From: Rosa chinensis
Lineage: Eukaryota > Streptophyta > Magnoliopsida > Rosales > Rosaceae
Length of the DNA: 64,000 bases
Direction of reading: 5' to 3'
NCBI RefSeq assembly: GCF_002994745.2
Contig: NC_037092.1
Span: 81,326,824-81,390,823 of the forward strand
Every line of letters begins with the position of its first letter. Within the stretch, counting starts at the first letter, position 1. A program made the translations under genes and the position numbers. Under the pieces are notes generated by a model, which ran no database searches, was not told where the DNA came from, and worked only from the letters and a program-made list of their open reading frames with translations. Shown one piece after another: positions 38,379 through 49,293 of this stretch.

Positions 38379-40082
38379 ATGGCTTCAAAGATGATTCAAC
38401 TCAAATCAACAAACAAGACCAATAAGGTAGCTACTCTGAAAATGAGTAGAAACCTTAACAATCATACCGTTCGGAGTGAGTCGTCTCAACTCGCGACATT
38501 CATAACTCATCCATCTCAGTCACATCAGCCGATCGTCACTTCGACAACAATGGGGGCAAACCTCACTAAGAAAAGATGGTCAACATGCTCAAGTGACTCA
38601 AGGGAACATTCTTCCTCGCACACTGCCAGTGTTGATCAGCGTACACACCTACACCCCAGTTCGTCTTTTGATAACCAAACGGAAGAGACATTGGAAGATT
38701 CCTCTTTTGCTATGCAAGTCATGGTAGTAGGGGTCACCACCGTGGAAGAACAGACGACTCAAATAGCCCAATTGGCTGAAGCAGTTGAGAAGCTACAGAA
38801 AACTATTGAAGAGAAGGATATGGAAATTGCTGCGCTCATGGAGAAGTTAGAAACTCAACGTGGCGATGACTCAGAAAAAGGTCTGCGTGGTCATAAGAAA
38901 GACTCATCTAGCAAATCATTTTCTGAACAAAAAGAAGAATCAAATTTCATTCTAGCTTCATGGTCAATTCAACAACTTCAAGACATGATTGCTAACACGA
39001 TCAGAGCTCAATATGGTGGTCCATCTCAGGATACACTAACGTATTCCAAACCTTATACGAAGCGGCTCGACAATTTGAGGATGCCAACTGGATACCAGCC
39101 TCCCAAGTTTCAACAATTCGATGGCAAAGGTAACCCCAAGCAACACATTGCGCATTTCATCGAGACATGCAATAATGCTGGCACAGATGGCGACTATCTT
39201 GTGAAACAATTCGTTCGCTCACTCCGAGGGACAGCATTCGAATGGTTTACAGAATTGGAGTCTGAATCCATTGACAGCTGGGAGCAAATGGAAAAAGAGT
39301 TCTTGAATCGCTTCTTCAGTACACGTCGCATTGTGAGCATGTTAGAGCTCACCAACACCAAACAACAGAATGATGAGTCGGCTGTAGAATTCATCAACCG
39401 TTGGCGTGCACTAAGCCTCGACTGCAAGGATCGACTCTCAGAGTTGTCAGCGGTAGAAATGTGCATTCAAGGCATGCATTGGGACTTACTGTACATCCTT
39501 CAAGGGATAAAGCCTCGCACCTTTGAAGAACTTGCCACTCAAGCTCATGACATGGAATTTAGCATCGCTAGTCATAGTCGAAGAAAAGATGAAATCGTTG
39601 AATCACATAATCAGAAACATGTCATGGAGTCTTTGGCGATCACAACTCCTGTCAAGATCACAGCACGAGTCAAGTCAAATAACCAAAACAAGTTGGAGCT
39701 GACTCATGATCAAACAAGGCGGCGCACTCTTAAAGATCTAGAAGCTAAAAGTTACCCTTTTCCAGATTCCGATGTTGCTGACATGTTGAAAGATTTGCTT
39801 CAAAAGAAAGTAATTAAATTGCCATATTGCAAACGTCCAGAAGAGATGCATCGCATCAATGACCCAAAGTACTGCAAGTACCACCGTGTCATCGGTCACT
39901 CGACGGAGAAGTGCTTTGTGTTGAAAGACCTCATCATGAAGCTCGCACAACAAGGAAAAATCTGTTTAGACATTGAGGATGATGTGGCTCAATCAAATCA
40001 TGCTGCCATCATCTTTGATCAACTCGAAGTAGTGTCGTCCACGCCTTTGCAGGGGGCATGCTACTTGCCTAAATTTTCTTAG
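38379..40082 (+). CDS. gag: Retrotransposon Gag protein
   Basis: Intact 567-residue ORF that packages element RNA. The first ~150 residues are Ser/Thr-rich, followed by a coiled coil (QTTQIAQLAEAVEKLQKTIE). The retrotransposon gag domain spans about residues 245-395, with GTAFEWFTELESESIDSWEQ, FLNRFFSTRR and VEFINRWRALS. Near the C-terminus a variant knuckle, CKYHRVIGHSTEKCFVLKD, has the C-H-H-C spacing common in Gypsy-type Gag proteins. A stop follows CYLPKFS; no pol frame continues it in any phase. The start ATG lies ~80 bp after the 5' LTR. The intact frame agrees with young LTRs; Pol must come from another element. Confidence 0.88.
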   Translation: MASKMIQLKSTNKTNKVATLKMSRNLNNHTVRSESSQLATFITHPSQSHQPIVTSTTMGANLTKKRWSTCSSDSREHSSSHTASVDQRTHLHPSSSFDNQTEETLEDSSFAMQVMVVGVTTVEEQTTQIAQLAEAVEKLQKTIEEKDMEIAALMEKLETQRGDDSEKGLRGHKKDSSSKSFSEQKEESNFILASWSIQQLQDMIANTIRAQYGGPSQDTLTYSKPYTKRLDNLRMPTGYQPPKFQQFDGKGNPKQHIAHFIETCNNAGTDGDYLVKQFVRSLRGTAFEWFTELESESIDSWEQMEKEFLNRFFSTRRIVSMLELTNTKQQNDESAVEFINRWRALSLDCKDRLSELSAVEMCIQGMHWDLLYILQGIKPRTFEELATQAHDMEFSIASHSRRKDEIVESHNQKHVMESLAITTPVKITARVKSNNQNKLELTHDQTRRRTLKDLEAKSYPFPDSDVADMLKDLLQKKVIKLPYCKRPEEMHRINDPKYCKYHRVIGHSTEKCFVLKDLIMKLAQQGKICLDIEDDVAQSNHAAIIFDQLEVVSSTPLQGACYLPKFS

Positions 40083-40559
40083 AGCACACAAGAATTGCAA
40101 CGCTCCTAGCCAGCACGAGCTTAAACTGCACATGGCGCAAAAAAGACGCTCCTAGCCAGCAAGAGCTTAAACTGCACATGGCACACACAAAAAAAGTCTG
40201 TTAAGTTGAAAACCCGAAAGGGTGGCTCAAGCAAAAGAAAAAAAAAACCAACAAAAAAAGAAAAATTCACTTCATCCATAAATCCTTGAACTACGTGATG
40301 ACTTGATCTCTTTCTTTGGAAGGAGTACGTAGGCAGCTCGGAAAATTACTTCGAGTCCAGTCATACCAAAGCAAGAAGATGGGTCTGCTCAGAGATGTGT
40401 CAAGATCACGATTGGATTCAATGACTCAAGCATTTGGAGCTGTCCACCAACTCAAAGAAGAGATGCACGTGAAGAACTCAAATATTAAATATCTACCGAG
40501 AGCATGACTCCGCACAATCTTTGGAAGTTCGCGCCTTCTTTGGTTATCGACGAATACGC
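40083..40559. other. Noncoding internal region of the LTR element, proximal
   Basis: It contains a ~45-bp tandem duplication at 40107-40190 (GCTCCTAGCCAGCA, GAGCTTAAACTGCACATGGC). No pol similarity. Confidence 0.6.
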
Positions 40560-40755
40560 AAAGCCTAACTGCTTGAAGCGGATTCTCCCATGTCCAAAAG
40601 ATGGAGGAATCCAAGCATTTAGGGCGTTCACGTTCTTCCTTCGGTAGTTGATAAATATGCAAAGCCTAACTGCTTGAAGCGGATTCTCCCATGCCCAAAA
40701 GATGGAGGAATCCAAGCATTTAGGACGTTCACATTCTTCCTTCGGTAGTTGGCGA
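40560..40755 (+). repeat. 101-bp tandem repeat, block 1 (2 units)
   Basis: Units start AAAGCCTAACTGCTTGAAGC at 40560 and 40661. They share GATGGAGGAATCCAAGC and GTTCTTCCTTCGG. They are a diverged subtype of block 2. Confidence 0.85.
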
Positions 40756-40980
40756 GGGGCCGCATGAGTCCACTGGAGGATGTGAGCTGAAGGGTCATAA
40801 GGAGGGATATCGATTGCTTGAGGCCCAGTCAATGATGGATACACCTGCAGAGTAGTACCATCACTTTGAGTGTCCTCCAGATTGTCGAGGATGGTGACTG
40901 TCCCTTTCTTGAAGCACTTGAAGAAAGCCATGGCCATAAAAGGACGGGAAGCGCGATCGCGAGTGCCTGACAACGTACGC

Positions 40981-41465
40981 AAAGCCTAATCACTTTTGGT
41001 GGACCCTACCACGCACAAAGGTGGAGGAATCCAAGCGTTTAGGACGTCCGCGTTCTTCTCTCCGTGAGCCGCCAAATACGCGAAGCCTAACCGCTTTTGG
41101 TGGACCCTACCACGCACAAATGTGGAGGAATCCAAGCGTTTAGGACGTCCGCGTTCTTCTCTCCGTGAGTCACCAAATACGCGAAGCCTAACCGCTTTTA
41201 GTGGACCCTACCACGCACAAAGATGGAGGAATCCAAGCGTTTAGGACGTCCGCGTTCTTCTCTTCGTGAATCACCAAATACGTAAAGCCTAACCGCTTTT
41301 GGTGGACCCTACCACGAGCAAAGGTGGAGAAATCCAAGCGTTTAGGACGTTTACGTTCTTCTCTTTGACGTCGATAAACACGCAAAGCCTAATTGCTTTT
41401 GGCGGACCCTGCCACACACAAAAGTGGAGGAATCCAAACGCTTAGGTCGTCTGCGTTCTTCAATT
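40981..41465 (+). repeat. 101-bp tandem repeat, block 2 (5 units)
   Basis: Units start at 40981, 41082, 41183, 41284 and 41384, a period of 100-101 bp. The consensus includes AAGCCTAACCGCTTTTGGTG, GACCCTACCACG and GTGGAGGAATCCAAGCG. Minus-strand ORFs across it reflect the repeat, not a gene. Confidence 0.9.
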
Positions 41466-43111
41466 GTCGCCAAAATTCTGAAAATATATATATATATATA
41501 TATATTTTGAAATATATTGACATAAAAAAAAAAAAAAATAGGAGACGTCATGGAAAAGGCTGAAGACATGCATTTTTCTTAGTTTAGTTAGGCCACTAAA
41601 AAGCGGCGTCAAGGCACACCGCACATGCATATATATGAATATGTTCATATTGTCACAGTCATATCAGATGGTGGATAAAGGCTAATTAAAAGAGGATGAT
41701 CAATAAACCCACCTCTGCCATTGCCAACAGTTCGTGTCAAATCAAGGTTCCAGGAGAAGCAAACATACCAGAAGCTGCAAATCCTGTCCGCAAGTAGAGA
41801 AAGCAGGAATGGATTTCTTCAATTATCACCAAACCCTGAAAAGAAAGCAAAATATATATTTAAAATAAAGTTTCAGAATGCAGTGAAGGAAAAGAAAAGG
41901 GGCGGAGACGTTAGCGAAACAAAGAGGGCGTGGGGCATGTGAACATGAATGGTTAGTTAATCATGTTTTTGCATAAATGATGTCGGGTGAAAAAAAAAAA
42001 AAAAAAAAAAAATTCATTCTATGGACTGCGGGTGAGAAGATGAATCATGGAATTAATTAATTAAGCTTTTGGGGTGAATTGGTCTGCACAAGTCTATTTG
42101 GACATGGGTGAATTCGTGCTTTGCAGTCAGACCAGGAAAAAAATCATCATGCTTAGACTTTGGGGACGGCGCGTGCGTGCTTTTATATATATATATATAT
42201 GTGTATATATATATTGTCAGAAGCCAATAATAAAAAATAATAAAAAAATAAAAAAATCTTGCGCATGCTCATGTCAGAAGGAGGAACATGCAATCAAGCC
42301 ATCAAGGCATGTATCCAAGAGGTGATAATCAAATAAAAGTTTAATTGGCAGACAAACAGATTTACCTCAGGTTTATCACTGCTAATAATTCACGCAACTC
42401 AAGGTCCCAAGCCAAGGGGCAATCAACTTTTTTATTCGATTACTAGGAAAGGAGATTGTAAAGACAAGTCACCTTAATTGCTTGATAGCTTTTCTGCAAC
42501 ACAAGGACAAAAGGCAATGGAGCAATGAGGTTGAGAATGGGCAGCCGAGTCTAGTTCTATTGTTGAAGTCTTGAAGAAGCCAGGTTGGAAGAGTAAGTGT
42601 GAGGAGGCCGTACTTTTATATTAAAAGGCTAGGGTTTCCACTTCATTAATTTCCTAGTTGAGACTAGAAAAATATGGCAGAAATCCTAAATTTTTCTGCT
42701 ATATATGGTGCTACTATATTGATTACTGAAATTTTGTGAATAGATATTTTATTCAGAAAAATCAAGGATTTATGCCATAAATATTTAAACAAAAAAAATG
42801 CTCTTATATCATGGGGTTTGTCACATGCCAATTTGAAGTTCTTGCCATATTTATAAAATTAAATCCTGATTGCGAGAGAATCTCTACAAAACATTTTGGT
42901 AGAATCTCTACGAAATTAAATCAAGATTCCAAGCAAATCTCTACAGCTTTGGAGTTCTACAAGCCCGCTCCATTAAAGCAAAGCATTGCGACAAGCTAAA
43001 ATGGAAAAGCCATCAAAGTCAAGGAGACCAAAAAAAAAAAAAAAAGAGAAGTCAAAATTCAAACTTCAAGTCACACCTCCAACACGTGACGACATGTTTA
43101 CGGCGCACCTC
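41466..43111. other. Noncoding internal region of the LTR element, distal
   Basis: AT-rich, with TA runs (41486-41506, 42185-42214) and an A run (41990-42011). No ORF resembles pol or a captured host gene. Confidence 0.6.
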
Positions 43112-43123
43112 GAAGTGGGGGCA
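43112..43123 (+). other. Polypurine tract
   Basis: GAAGTGGGGGCA lies two bases before the 3' LTR, the expected primer site for plus-strand DNA synthesis. Confidence 0.7.
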
Positions 43124-43125
43124 TT

Positions 43126-44613
43126 TGTAGACACCAAAAATTTAATGAAAATAAAATTCATTAAATAATTCGGTCAACACTCAAAATTATGACTGAACAA
43201 ATTTAGTCGGCATGCGGGTCCCACAAAATGTCCACGTGGCTTGTGAGTCAGCAAAATCACACAGACTCAGAGAATGACACTTGGCGACACATGAAAGGCC
43301 CGACGGCAATAAATGAATTTGCTCCGGCTAAATCAATTGATATTAAAGCGGATCAATCAAATTAAATAAATTGATTCCAAGTCAAATCAAAGAATTAAAT
43401 CTTGTCTGCTGATTAGATATCAATTTATAATCAAGACGACAATCAGTCATCAAATTAATTTGCTGATTCCTTAAATAGTCGTGATTAAATCAGCCAATTA
43501 ATGCTGATTGATTTGATTATGTTATTAAGGAAAATGTGACTAAAATCAGCCATTAAATTGATTGGCTAATTCCTTAATGATCGTGATTAAATCAGTTAAT
43601 TAACGCTGATTAATTTGATTACGTAATTAAGGAAAATACAATTAATTACGTGTCATCAAGGCATTCCAAATTGAGAGAGACATCGACACTATAAATACCC
43701 TCTCTCAAATCAAGAGAAGGACTTCGGCCGGAGAGAAAAATCACTCCCAAAGTTCATAAGTCTTCAAGTGCGTGAAGAGCCTTCAAGCTGCCAAATAGCC
43801 GGTTCATCACCAACCTCAAGTCAAAGCACTCGTCACGTGTCAACCCTCGTGGCCATCATACGACTCAAGATCAAGCGTCAATCGCCCTTGAGCCAAGTAC
43901 ACCATCGAGGACGACGACAGACAGAGGGACGCAAGCAGACGGAAGAAACCTCTCCAAAGCTCAGAAGTCTCTCAAGCTCATGAAGAACCATCAAGCTGCC
44001 AAATAGCCGGTCTCTTCACCTCACCGACTTCAGACAAGCAAGGGAAATCACCTACAAGCTCGGAAGTCGTCAAACACGCGGAGGATCAACAAGCACCAAA
44101 CACATGTGCTGATTCATCCACCATCAAAAGCCATACTCGCCACGTGACACCGCTCGTGGTTCAAATCTGATCAAGTTCAAGCCTCTACAGCCCTTGATCA
44201 TCCGTCGTCTTCAAGTCGTCAACAAAGCAAAACTTCTGCCAAAGTTCTTCATCAAGCTCGTGGAGAATCAACAAGCACCAAACACAAGTGCTGGTTCATC
44301 CCCTACCAAAGCCGAAGAACGCTCACCACGTGACACCACTCGTGGCCCTAAATCTGATCAATATCAAGCTTCTACAGCTCTTGGTCAATCGTCTTCCTCA
44401 AATCGTCAACATAGCAAGAAGCTCACACTACAACCGTTCGATTCAAGATCAAGTGCTCGCCACCCTTGGATCAAATCAATGTCAGAGATCGAATCAGAGG
44501 AGAATTTTGTGAAAGAGCATCTACAGAGATTGTAACCCGCATTTAAATTAATAAAATTATTATTTTGTACACGTGTCCTTCTTTCATTCGTTGCAGGATT
44601 TTTCGTGTTTACA
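43126..44613 (+). repeat. 3' LTR
   Basis: Same length as the 5' LTR. Two substitutions seen: CACACAAGTG for CACACACGTG near 44285 (which removes one CACGTG site) and ATCAAGCTT for ATCACGCTT near 44366. Confidence 0.95.
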
Positions 44614-44995
44614 ATTTTCTACGTGATTCTCAAGTTCCGAAATCCGTTCCTCTCTATGCTTGACTATATTCTCAAGTCGCTTGATCTCCATGTTTTTGTA
44701 ATGCTCCTTCGGTCCTTCCTCTGTTGAGCTAACAGGGCTTCAACATCTTTCCGAAACCTATTCATCTCACTAGTCACCGTCTTTGTATTACTTTCCAGAA
44801 TTTTTAGGAAACCTAACCAATCACCATTATTGTCGCTAACTAATGTTGGTGGGCCATTCTTTGAGAGCCAACAATAAAGAACTTCAACGTATGCTCTTTG
44901 TAGGGATATAGATAAAGTAAACTAGGGCACTAATTGTGAAGCTTTTCTTTTAGCGTTTTAGTAGCTTCTCGGTGCATGTCATCGCAGAGTTAATT

Positions 44996-45022
44996 GGGGG
45001 GGGGGGGGGGGGGGGGGGGGGG
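44996..45022 (+). repeat. 27-base G run
   Basis: A pure G homopolymer inside the DUF632 pseudogene. A second G run of 12 (45159-45170) ends a 148-bp tandem copy of the sequence that follows the first. Confidence 0.9.
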
Positions 45023-45056
45023 TTCTTTTATCTGAGACATAATCTTCTTAGGTAAA

Positions 45057-45420
45057 GCTATGGTATGTTAACATTTCTCATACATCAACTATTTTTACCA
45101 CTTTAAGGACTCATGTTACCACTTTGAAGACTAATATTACTATTTTGAGGACTCATATGGGGGGGGGGGGTTCTTTTATCTGAGACATAATCTTCTTGGG
45201 TAAAGCTATGGTATGTTAACATTTCTCATACATCAACTATTTTTACCACTTTAAGGACTCATGTTACCACTTTGAAGACTAATATTACTATTTTGAGGAC
45301 TCATATGGTAAACTAAGAAAATTTACCACAAGAACTCATGTTACCACTTTGAGGACTAATATTACTATTTTGATGACTCATTTTACCACTTTTAAGGCAA
45401 TTGTATGCATGTTATACGTT
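45057..45420 (-). repeat. Interspersed repeat with ~75-bp subrepeats, copy 2
   Basis: Inverted relative to 23075-23357. It interrupts the DUF632 pseudogene between matches to the intact gene near 19390 and 19410. Part of it is present twice because of the 148-bp local duplication (45023 and 45171 starts). Confidence 0.65.
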
Positions 45421-46034
45421 AACACATTGTATAATTTTCCAATCTTTCTTTAGGGTTTCATAAAAGCAATGTCAGAGTTTCCAGTTTTCCATCATCCCAT
45501 CTAGCTGCTCAACTAGTTTGGGAAGCAACTGTTTGTCTCTCAATTCAGTAATTTTCTTAGAGTTGTTTTCAGCACTCTCTTGGAAAACCTTAATTTTGGC
45601 GTTTACCGTTTATGATCTGATCCTCCTCTTTCTTGGTTTCTGCATGGGGATTGCTCTTATCTGATTTCATGGCTTCCTTTTCGTACTTCAAATCCTTGTA
45701 GAGTTTCTCATCCCACAGCTTCAATCGTGTCAGTGTTGAACCCATTATTTCAGATTCTGCAAAAATTGAACAACGAACTCTAGAGCTGCTCCTTGATAGT
45801 GAGCGGAAGAGTTTGGGAGTTTACAATGATTTAGGCTTGTTTTCAATACTTTTTGTCTCCAACTTCTTTGAGACATACTCACCAGACTCTAAGCATTCAA
45901 AAAATATCATACAATTGAGATATTTGAATCATACAATTGTGAATTCTTCATTAACTCTGTTATAATATATTATACATACAACCGAAAGAAACCTTAAACT
46001 ACAAAAGTCTCCATGATATGTGCTCTCAAATCTT

Positions 46035-47382
46035 TCAATGACCATGACCTCCTGTCTTTTTTTCTCGATAAGAACCCTCGTTTTCTAAATCCTTCAAGTA
46101 GCTCAGGTTTTCTCGATAAGAATCCTCGTTTTCTAAATCCTTCAAGTAGCTCAGGAAAAGAAGAAAGCCGAAAAAAATGAAGCCTTCTGATCCTCCGTTG
46201 TTTGGAGGTCGACCCCTCCCATTATTACCACCACCGTCATCATTTCCCTTGTTACGAGGCGGTTTACCACTATCATCAAGCTTATGTTGCAGGGAATTCC
46301 TCTTCTCTGTAATTTCATCAACTATTATGTGAATTTTCTGAAATTTACTGGAAAAGGTCTATCTACTACAAAATAAAGAAGACAAGAAATACATTCTGTT
46401 CTCCAAATTTAGAAAACCAGCTTTTTCAATGCCACCAGATATGCAATTAACAATAAGTATTTGCTCTTACGGGGAAGACTTGTGATTGTTGGAGCCTGGT
46501 GTGTAACAGGTTTGGTTTGTAGTGCTGTAGCACATCTGGCATTCTGCCAAAAGCGTAGCAAAATCAAGACAAAAAATGTAATACATCTAAAGGCAAAGCT
46601 AGTCCATATGTAGCATGTTTATTGCAATACAACTAGAGTTGCACCAAAATGAGCATCAGTATATTTGTAAAAGGTATGACTAATTCCAGGAGATATTGAA
46701 GCCAATCAACAATCCTACTTAATGAAGTAAAAAGCATTTTCAAAAAGAGATGATACAGAAAATGAGAACAAACTGACCAAAGCAGAAGCACATATTACAG
46801 AAGCAGACTGCATTCGACTAGACCCCACGATTGGTGTGATTGGTTTTCTTGTCTCAAGTGACAACCCTCCACCAATCCCCACCGGTCTCATCTGAAAATG
46901 TACCACGCTTCTATCAACACAAGCTCTTCTTGAACCAGACCCATAAAGCCCAGCTTGTCTATGTCTTTGACCTGCTGAACCTACTGCATACAAAGAAACA
47001 TCATACAGTACTCATATCTCATATATCAGCAAACTGAAAATCAGAGTAAAACCACATTCCAACCACCCACACTTTAATGGAAGAAATTCTTCCAAGAGAG
47101 CCTGTTGTTGTACCTGTAAATGAACCCCGTAAAGCGAAATAGGCACAAGGAAAGAGCAATAGGCCAGACCAACCTACAAAAACAAACCAGTTCCTTCGTA
47201 AGTCATCGATCCTATTTATGTATTCGCAGTCATATATGAGTATGCAACCGTATTAGCTTGACAGAAAATTCAAGTCTACACTTCCTACAAGTACTAAAAA
47301 AATGAATGGTGGATACTCAGACAGTACCTATTGGCAATGGTGGTGAGTTAGCAATTGTATTTGCAGTTGCAGCAGTCAACAT
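46035..47382 (-). CDS. YELLOW LEAF 1-like chloroplast protein, tandem copy A
   Basis: Four coding exons on the minus strand, 47382-47328, 46980-46778, 46543-46471 and 46306-46035, join in phase to 200 residues. The start [13 protein letters not shown] resembles copy B's MVVLTAATAIAS and begins a plastid transit-type N-terminus. Exon 2 ([17 protein letters not shown], then [10 protein letters not shown]) and exon 3 ([18 protein letters not shown]) parallel copy B exactly, with exon 2 the same length (203 bp). Exon 4 ends in a hydrophobic [16 protein letters not shown] segment. Oddities: the Gly-rich spacer has become [13 protein letters not shown], and a 16-residue unit ([16 protein letters not shown]) is repeated in tandem near the end. 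YL1 in rice affects chloroplast ATP synthase and leaf colour; the function here is inferred. A non-coding leader exon near 47760-47845 is likely. Confidence 0.75.
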
Positions 47383-47939
47383 TCCCACTCGATATAGATT
47401 AGCTGAAAACACAGACGACCATTGATATAGCTTAATTAAATAATAGTAAAGTATATTATGCAAGAACCCTGATGTCTCTCTTTGTTTCAATCCCAGTCAT
47501 ACAATACTCCCCCATCAAAAGCATGATCTAATAAACATTAGACCTGTTTCAGCTAGCCAGTAAATTCAATAATCTAGTTTCAGATTCACTATATACAATA
47601 CATTGATAAGTGGGGAGAAAACTGAGCAGTGAAAGCTTTGAATCATACAATATTTCTAATATAATCAGCTGATCGATGAAACATTTTGCGGCTTTTATCA
47701 TGCCATATAGAAAGAATTAGTGCAACGCTGATGGAAGGTTTGAATATTTTACATTACCTGATTTACCTCTGAAGAAGAAAACCCCAAACGCAGAAGACTA
47801 CAGAGAGAAACTGAGGCTAGGGTATAGAGGGTTTTACGAAGCATGAGACGTGTATATCAAGTATTTTCTATTCCTTTTTTTTTTTTTGGGAGAGAACAAT
47901 ATAAGGTTTTTTTTTTTTTTTTTAAATTTAGATTTTTAT
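47383..47939. other. Leader and promoter region of copy A
   Basis: The leader exon is probably near 47765-47850, since the sequence is exon-like and GC-richer. Two T runs follow at 47876-47888 and 47908-47922. No separate gene. Confidence 0.45.
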
Positions 47940-49293
47940 TAGGGGTGCAAATGAGTCGAGTCGGAGCGAAGACCAAGGTGATCATGTTCAGCTCATTTAC
48001 TTTTTATCGAGCTCGACCAGGGCTAAAGCTTGAATTTTTTTTTCCATGCTCAAGCTCGGCTCGACTCGATTTATTGGACGAGCTCGAGCTTGAATAGGCT
48101 CAGCTTGACTCATTTAACTTTAAATTTAAAAGATAAAAAAGGAAGAAAGAAAATTTAAAATAATAATCTAAATTTGATTATAGTATTATATTTTACTTAA
48201 ATTCTTAGATTCTCTTCTAATTTTTTTTTTTTGAGAATTGATTCTCTTCTAATTGAAAAGGAAGATAACAAAAAGAATAAAAAATTTGAGATCATAAAAA
48301 TTTTATTTTTATTTATACTATAAATTTTCATGGAGTAGTGCTACAGATCCCAAAAAAATATACTAAATATGAATCCCAAATGACGTGGTAGCTGCCACAT
48401 AATCTATTTTGACTTGCTAATTTCTAATGTGTAAATAAAATTAATTTCTTTGAGGATCTAATATAATGTTTTATTTCAAAACCCTAATATCCACACACTG
48501 GCAAATATTTTCTTGACTTGAGTTTAGAGTTGTAGAAAAGCCATTTCTATCCAGGTTACTTCTTTCCAGTGCATCTCCGCTTTCGAATATCAAATGGGAC
48601 ATATTTATATTTGATCATGTGTAGGATCTGTCGTTTCATTGTGAGGACAAATAGCATAATCCAATAACATTTCAATATTGGCCAGAAAACAGGCCACAAA
48701 GATAAAGGTCATGATAAATGCAATAATGAAAGCCTTTGTGATGGAATACCAGAACTTGAACTCCGAGAGGCGGCGAACGAAAGGCCTGAACTCATCAGAA
48801 CCTTTGGTAGGCAGTAAAGCCCCATCCAAAGCTTCAATTTCCCCGGTCCATCTTTGGTGAGAAGAACCCAATCAAGAGGTTCAAGACGTAGATTCCAAGC
48901 CTTTAAGAAAAATACTACTGAAGAAGAACCCAATCTTTGTTTATTTCCTCTTTAAGAAAATTATAATTTTGCATAGAACATATACCATGTGGAAATTATA
49001 AGTGATGATATGGCATGTACCACGTCATTTGGGATCTTATTTTGGTACAAATATTTGGATGAGTCGAGCTTTAATAAACGAGTCGAATTTTAACAAGCTC
49101 AAATTAATCATGAAAAATACGAGCTACTCACGAATTAGACGAGCCGAATATATCCTTGTTCAAGCTCAGCTCGTTTTTTTGTCAAGCTTAATATTGAGCT
49201 CAAACTCGGCTCATTAGAACACAAGCCGAACAAGCTAAAATCGAGCCACATACGAGTCGAACACGAGTTATATCGAGCCTATTTGAAGCCCTA
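47940..49293. mobile_element. hAT-like TIR element carrying an RER1 copy
   Basis: The left end TAGGGGTGCAAATGAGTCGAG and the right end TCGAGCCTATTTGAAGCCCTA are imperfect inverted repeats. GAGTCGAG/GAGCTCG-type subterminal motifs are abundant on both sides. Candidate 8-bp target sites ATTTTTAT and ATTTTGTT agree at 6 of 8 bases. A second inverted repeat lies inside (ATCCCAAATGACGTGGTA at 48372-48389 and its complement at ~49018-49035), suggesting a nested element around the RER1 fragment. No transposase is present. Confidence 0.6.
48556..48900 (-). pseudogene. RER1: RER1 retrieval-receptor gene fragment, intronless
   Basis: RER1 is a four-helix Golgi membrane protein that returns proteins to the ER. 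On the minus strand this fragment encodes, in order, [67 protein letters not shown] and [10 protein letters not shown], ending at a TAA (48556-48558). That is the C-terminal ~60% of RER1 with no intron. At least two frame breaks occur: one base extra near 48848 and a small deletion near 48690 (VPVFWP region). It lies inside a TIR element, with no N-terminal half. Confidence 0.8.

Larger units (their letters stand above)
36811..44613 (+). mobile_element. Non-autonomous gag-only LTR retrotransposon (TR-GAG-like), 7.8 kb
   Basis: Two 1,488-bp LTRs (36811-38298 and 43126-44613) start TGTAGACACC and end GTTTACA. The target-site duplication is ATTTT (36806-36810 and 44614-44618). A primer-binding-site-like TGGCACGCCCAGTGGGAC follows the 5' LTR, and a purine-rich GAAGTGGGGGCA precedes the 3' LTR. 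The only convincing gene is gag (38379-40082); no protease, reverse transcriptase, RNase H or integrase is present in 3 kb of further internal DNA. The gag type and knuckle point to a Gypsy relative. By eye I found only two LTR differences (near 37970 and 38051), so insertion was very recent. Confidence 0.92.
36497..45905 (-). pseudogene. DUF632 paralogue, broken by an LTR retrotransposon
   Basis: The C-terminal part at 36810-36540 (minus) encodes MVNQFQTGFSKVFETLAEFS, close to the intact gene's KVNQFQTGFSAVFEKLADFS. The preceding part resumes at 44614 after the LTR element and runs to about 45905, matching the intact gene from its middle region. The N-terminal third is not found. It also has stops and shifts, an inserted repeat (45057-45455) and a 27-base G run. 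Everything between 36811 and 44613 is foreign. Confidence 0.8.

Noticed and set aside
40560..41465. CRISPR-like array
   Set aside because: The units are 101-bp contiguous tandem repeats without spacers, in a plant retrotransposon.
40485..41569. Several minus-strand ORFs rich in RPKRLDSS and GRVRQKQLGF motifs
   Set aside because: They are translations of the 101-bp tandem repeat, repeat with its period and differ only by repeat divergence.
48340..48960. A functional RER1 gene
   Set aside because: The N-terminal half is missing and at least two frame breaks are present.
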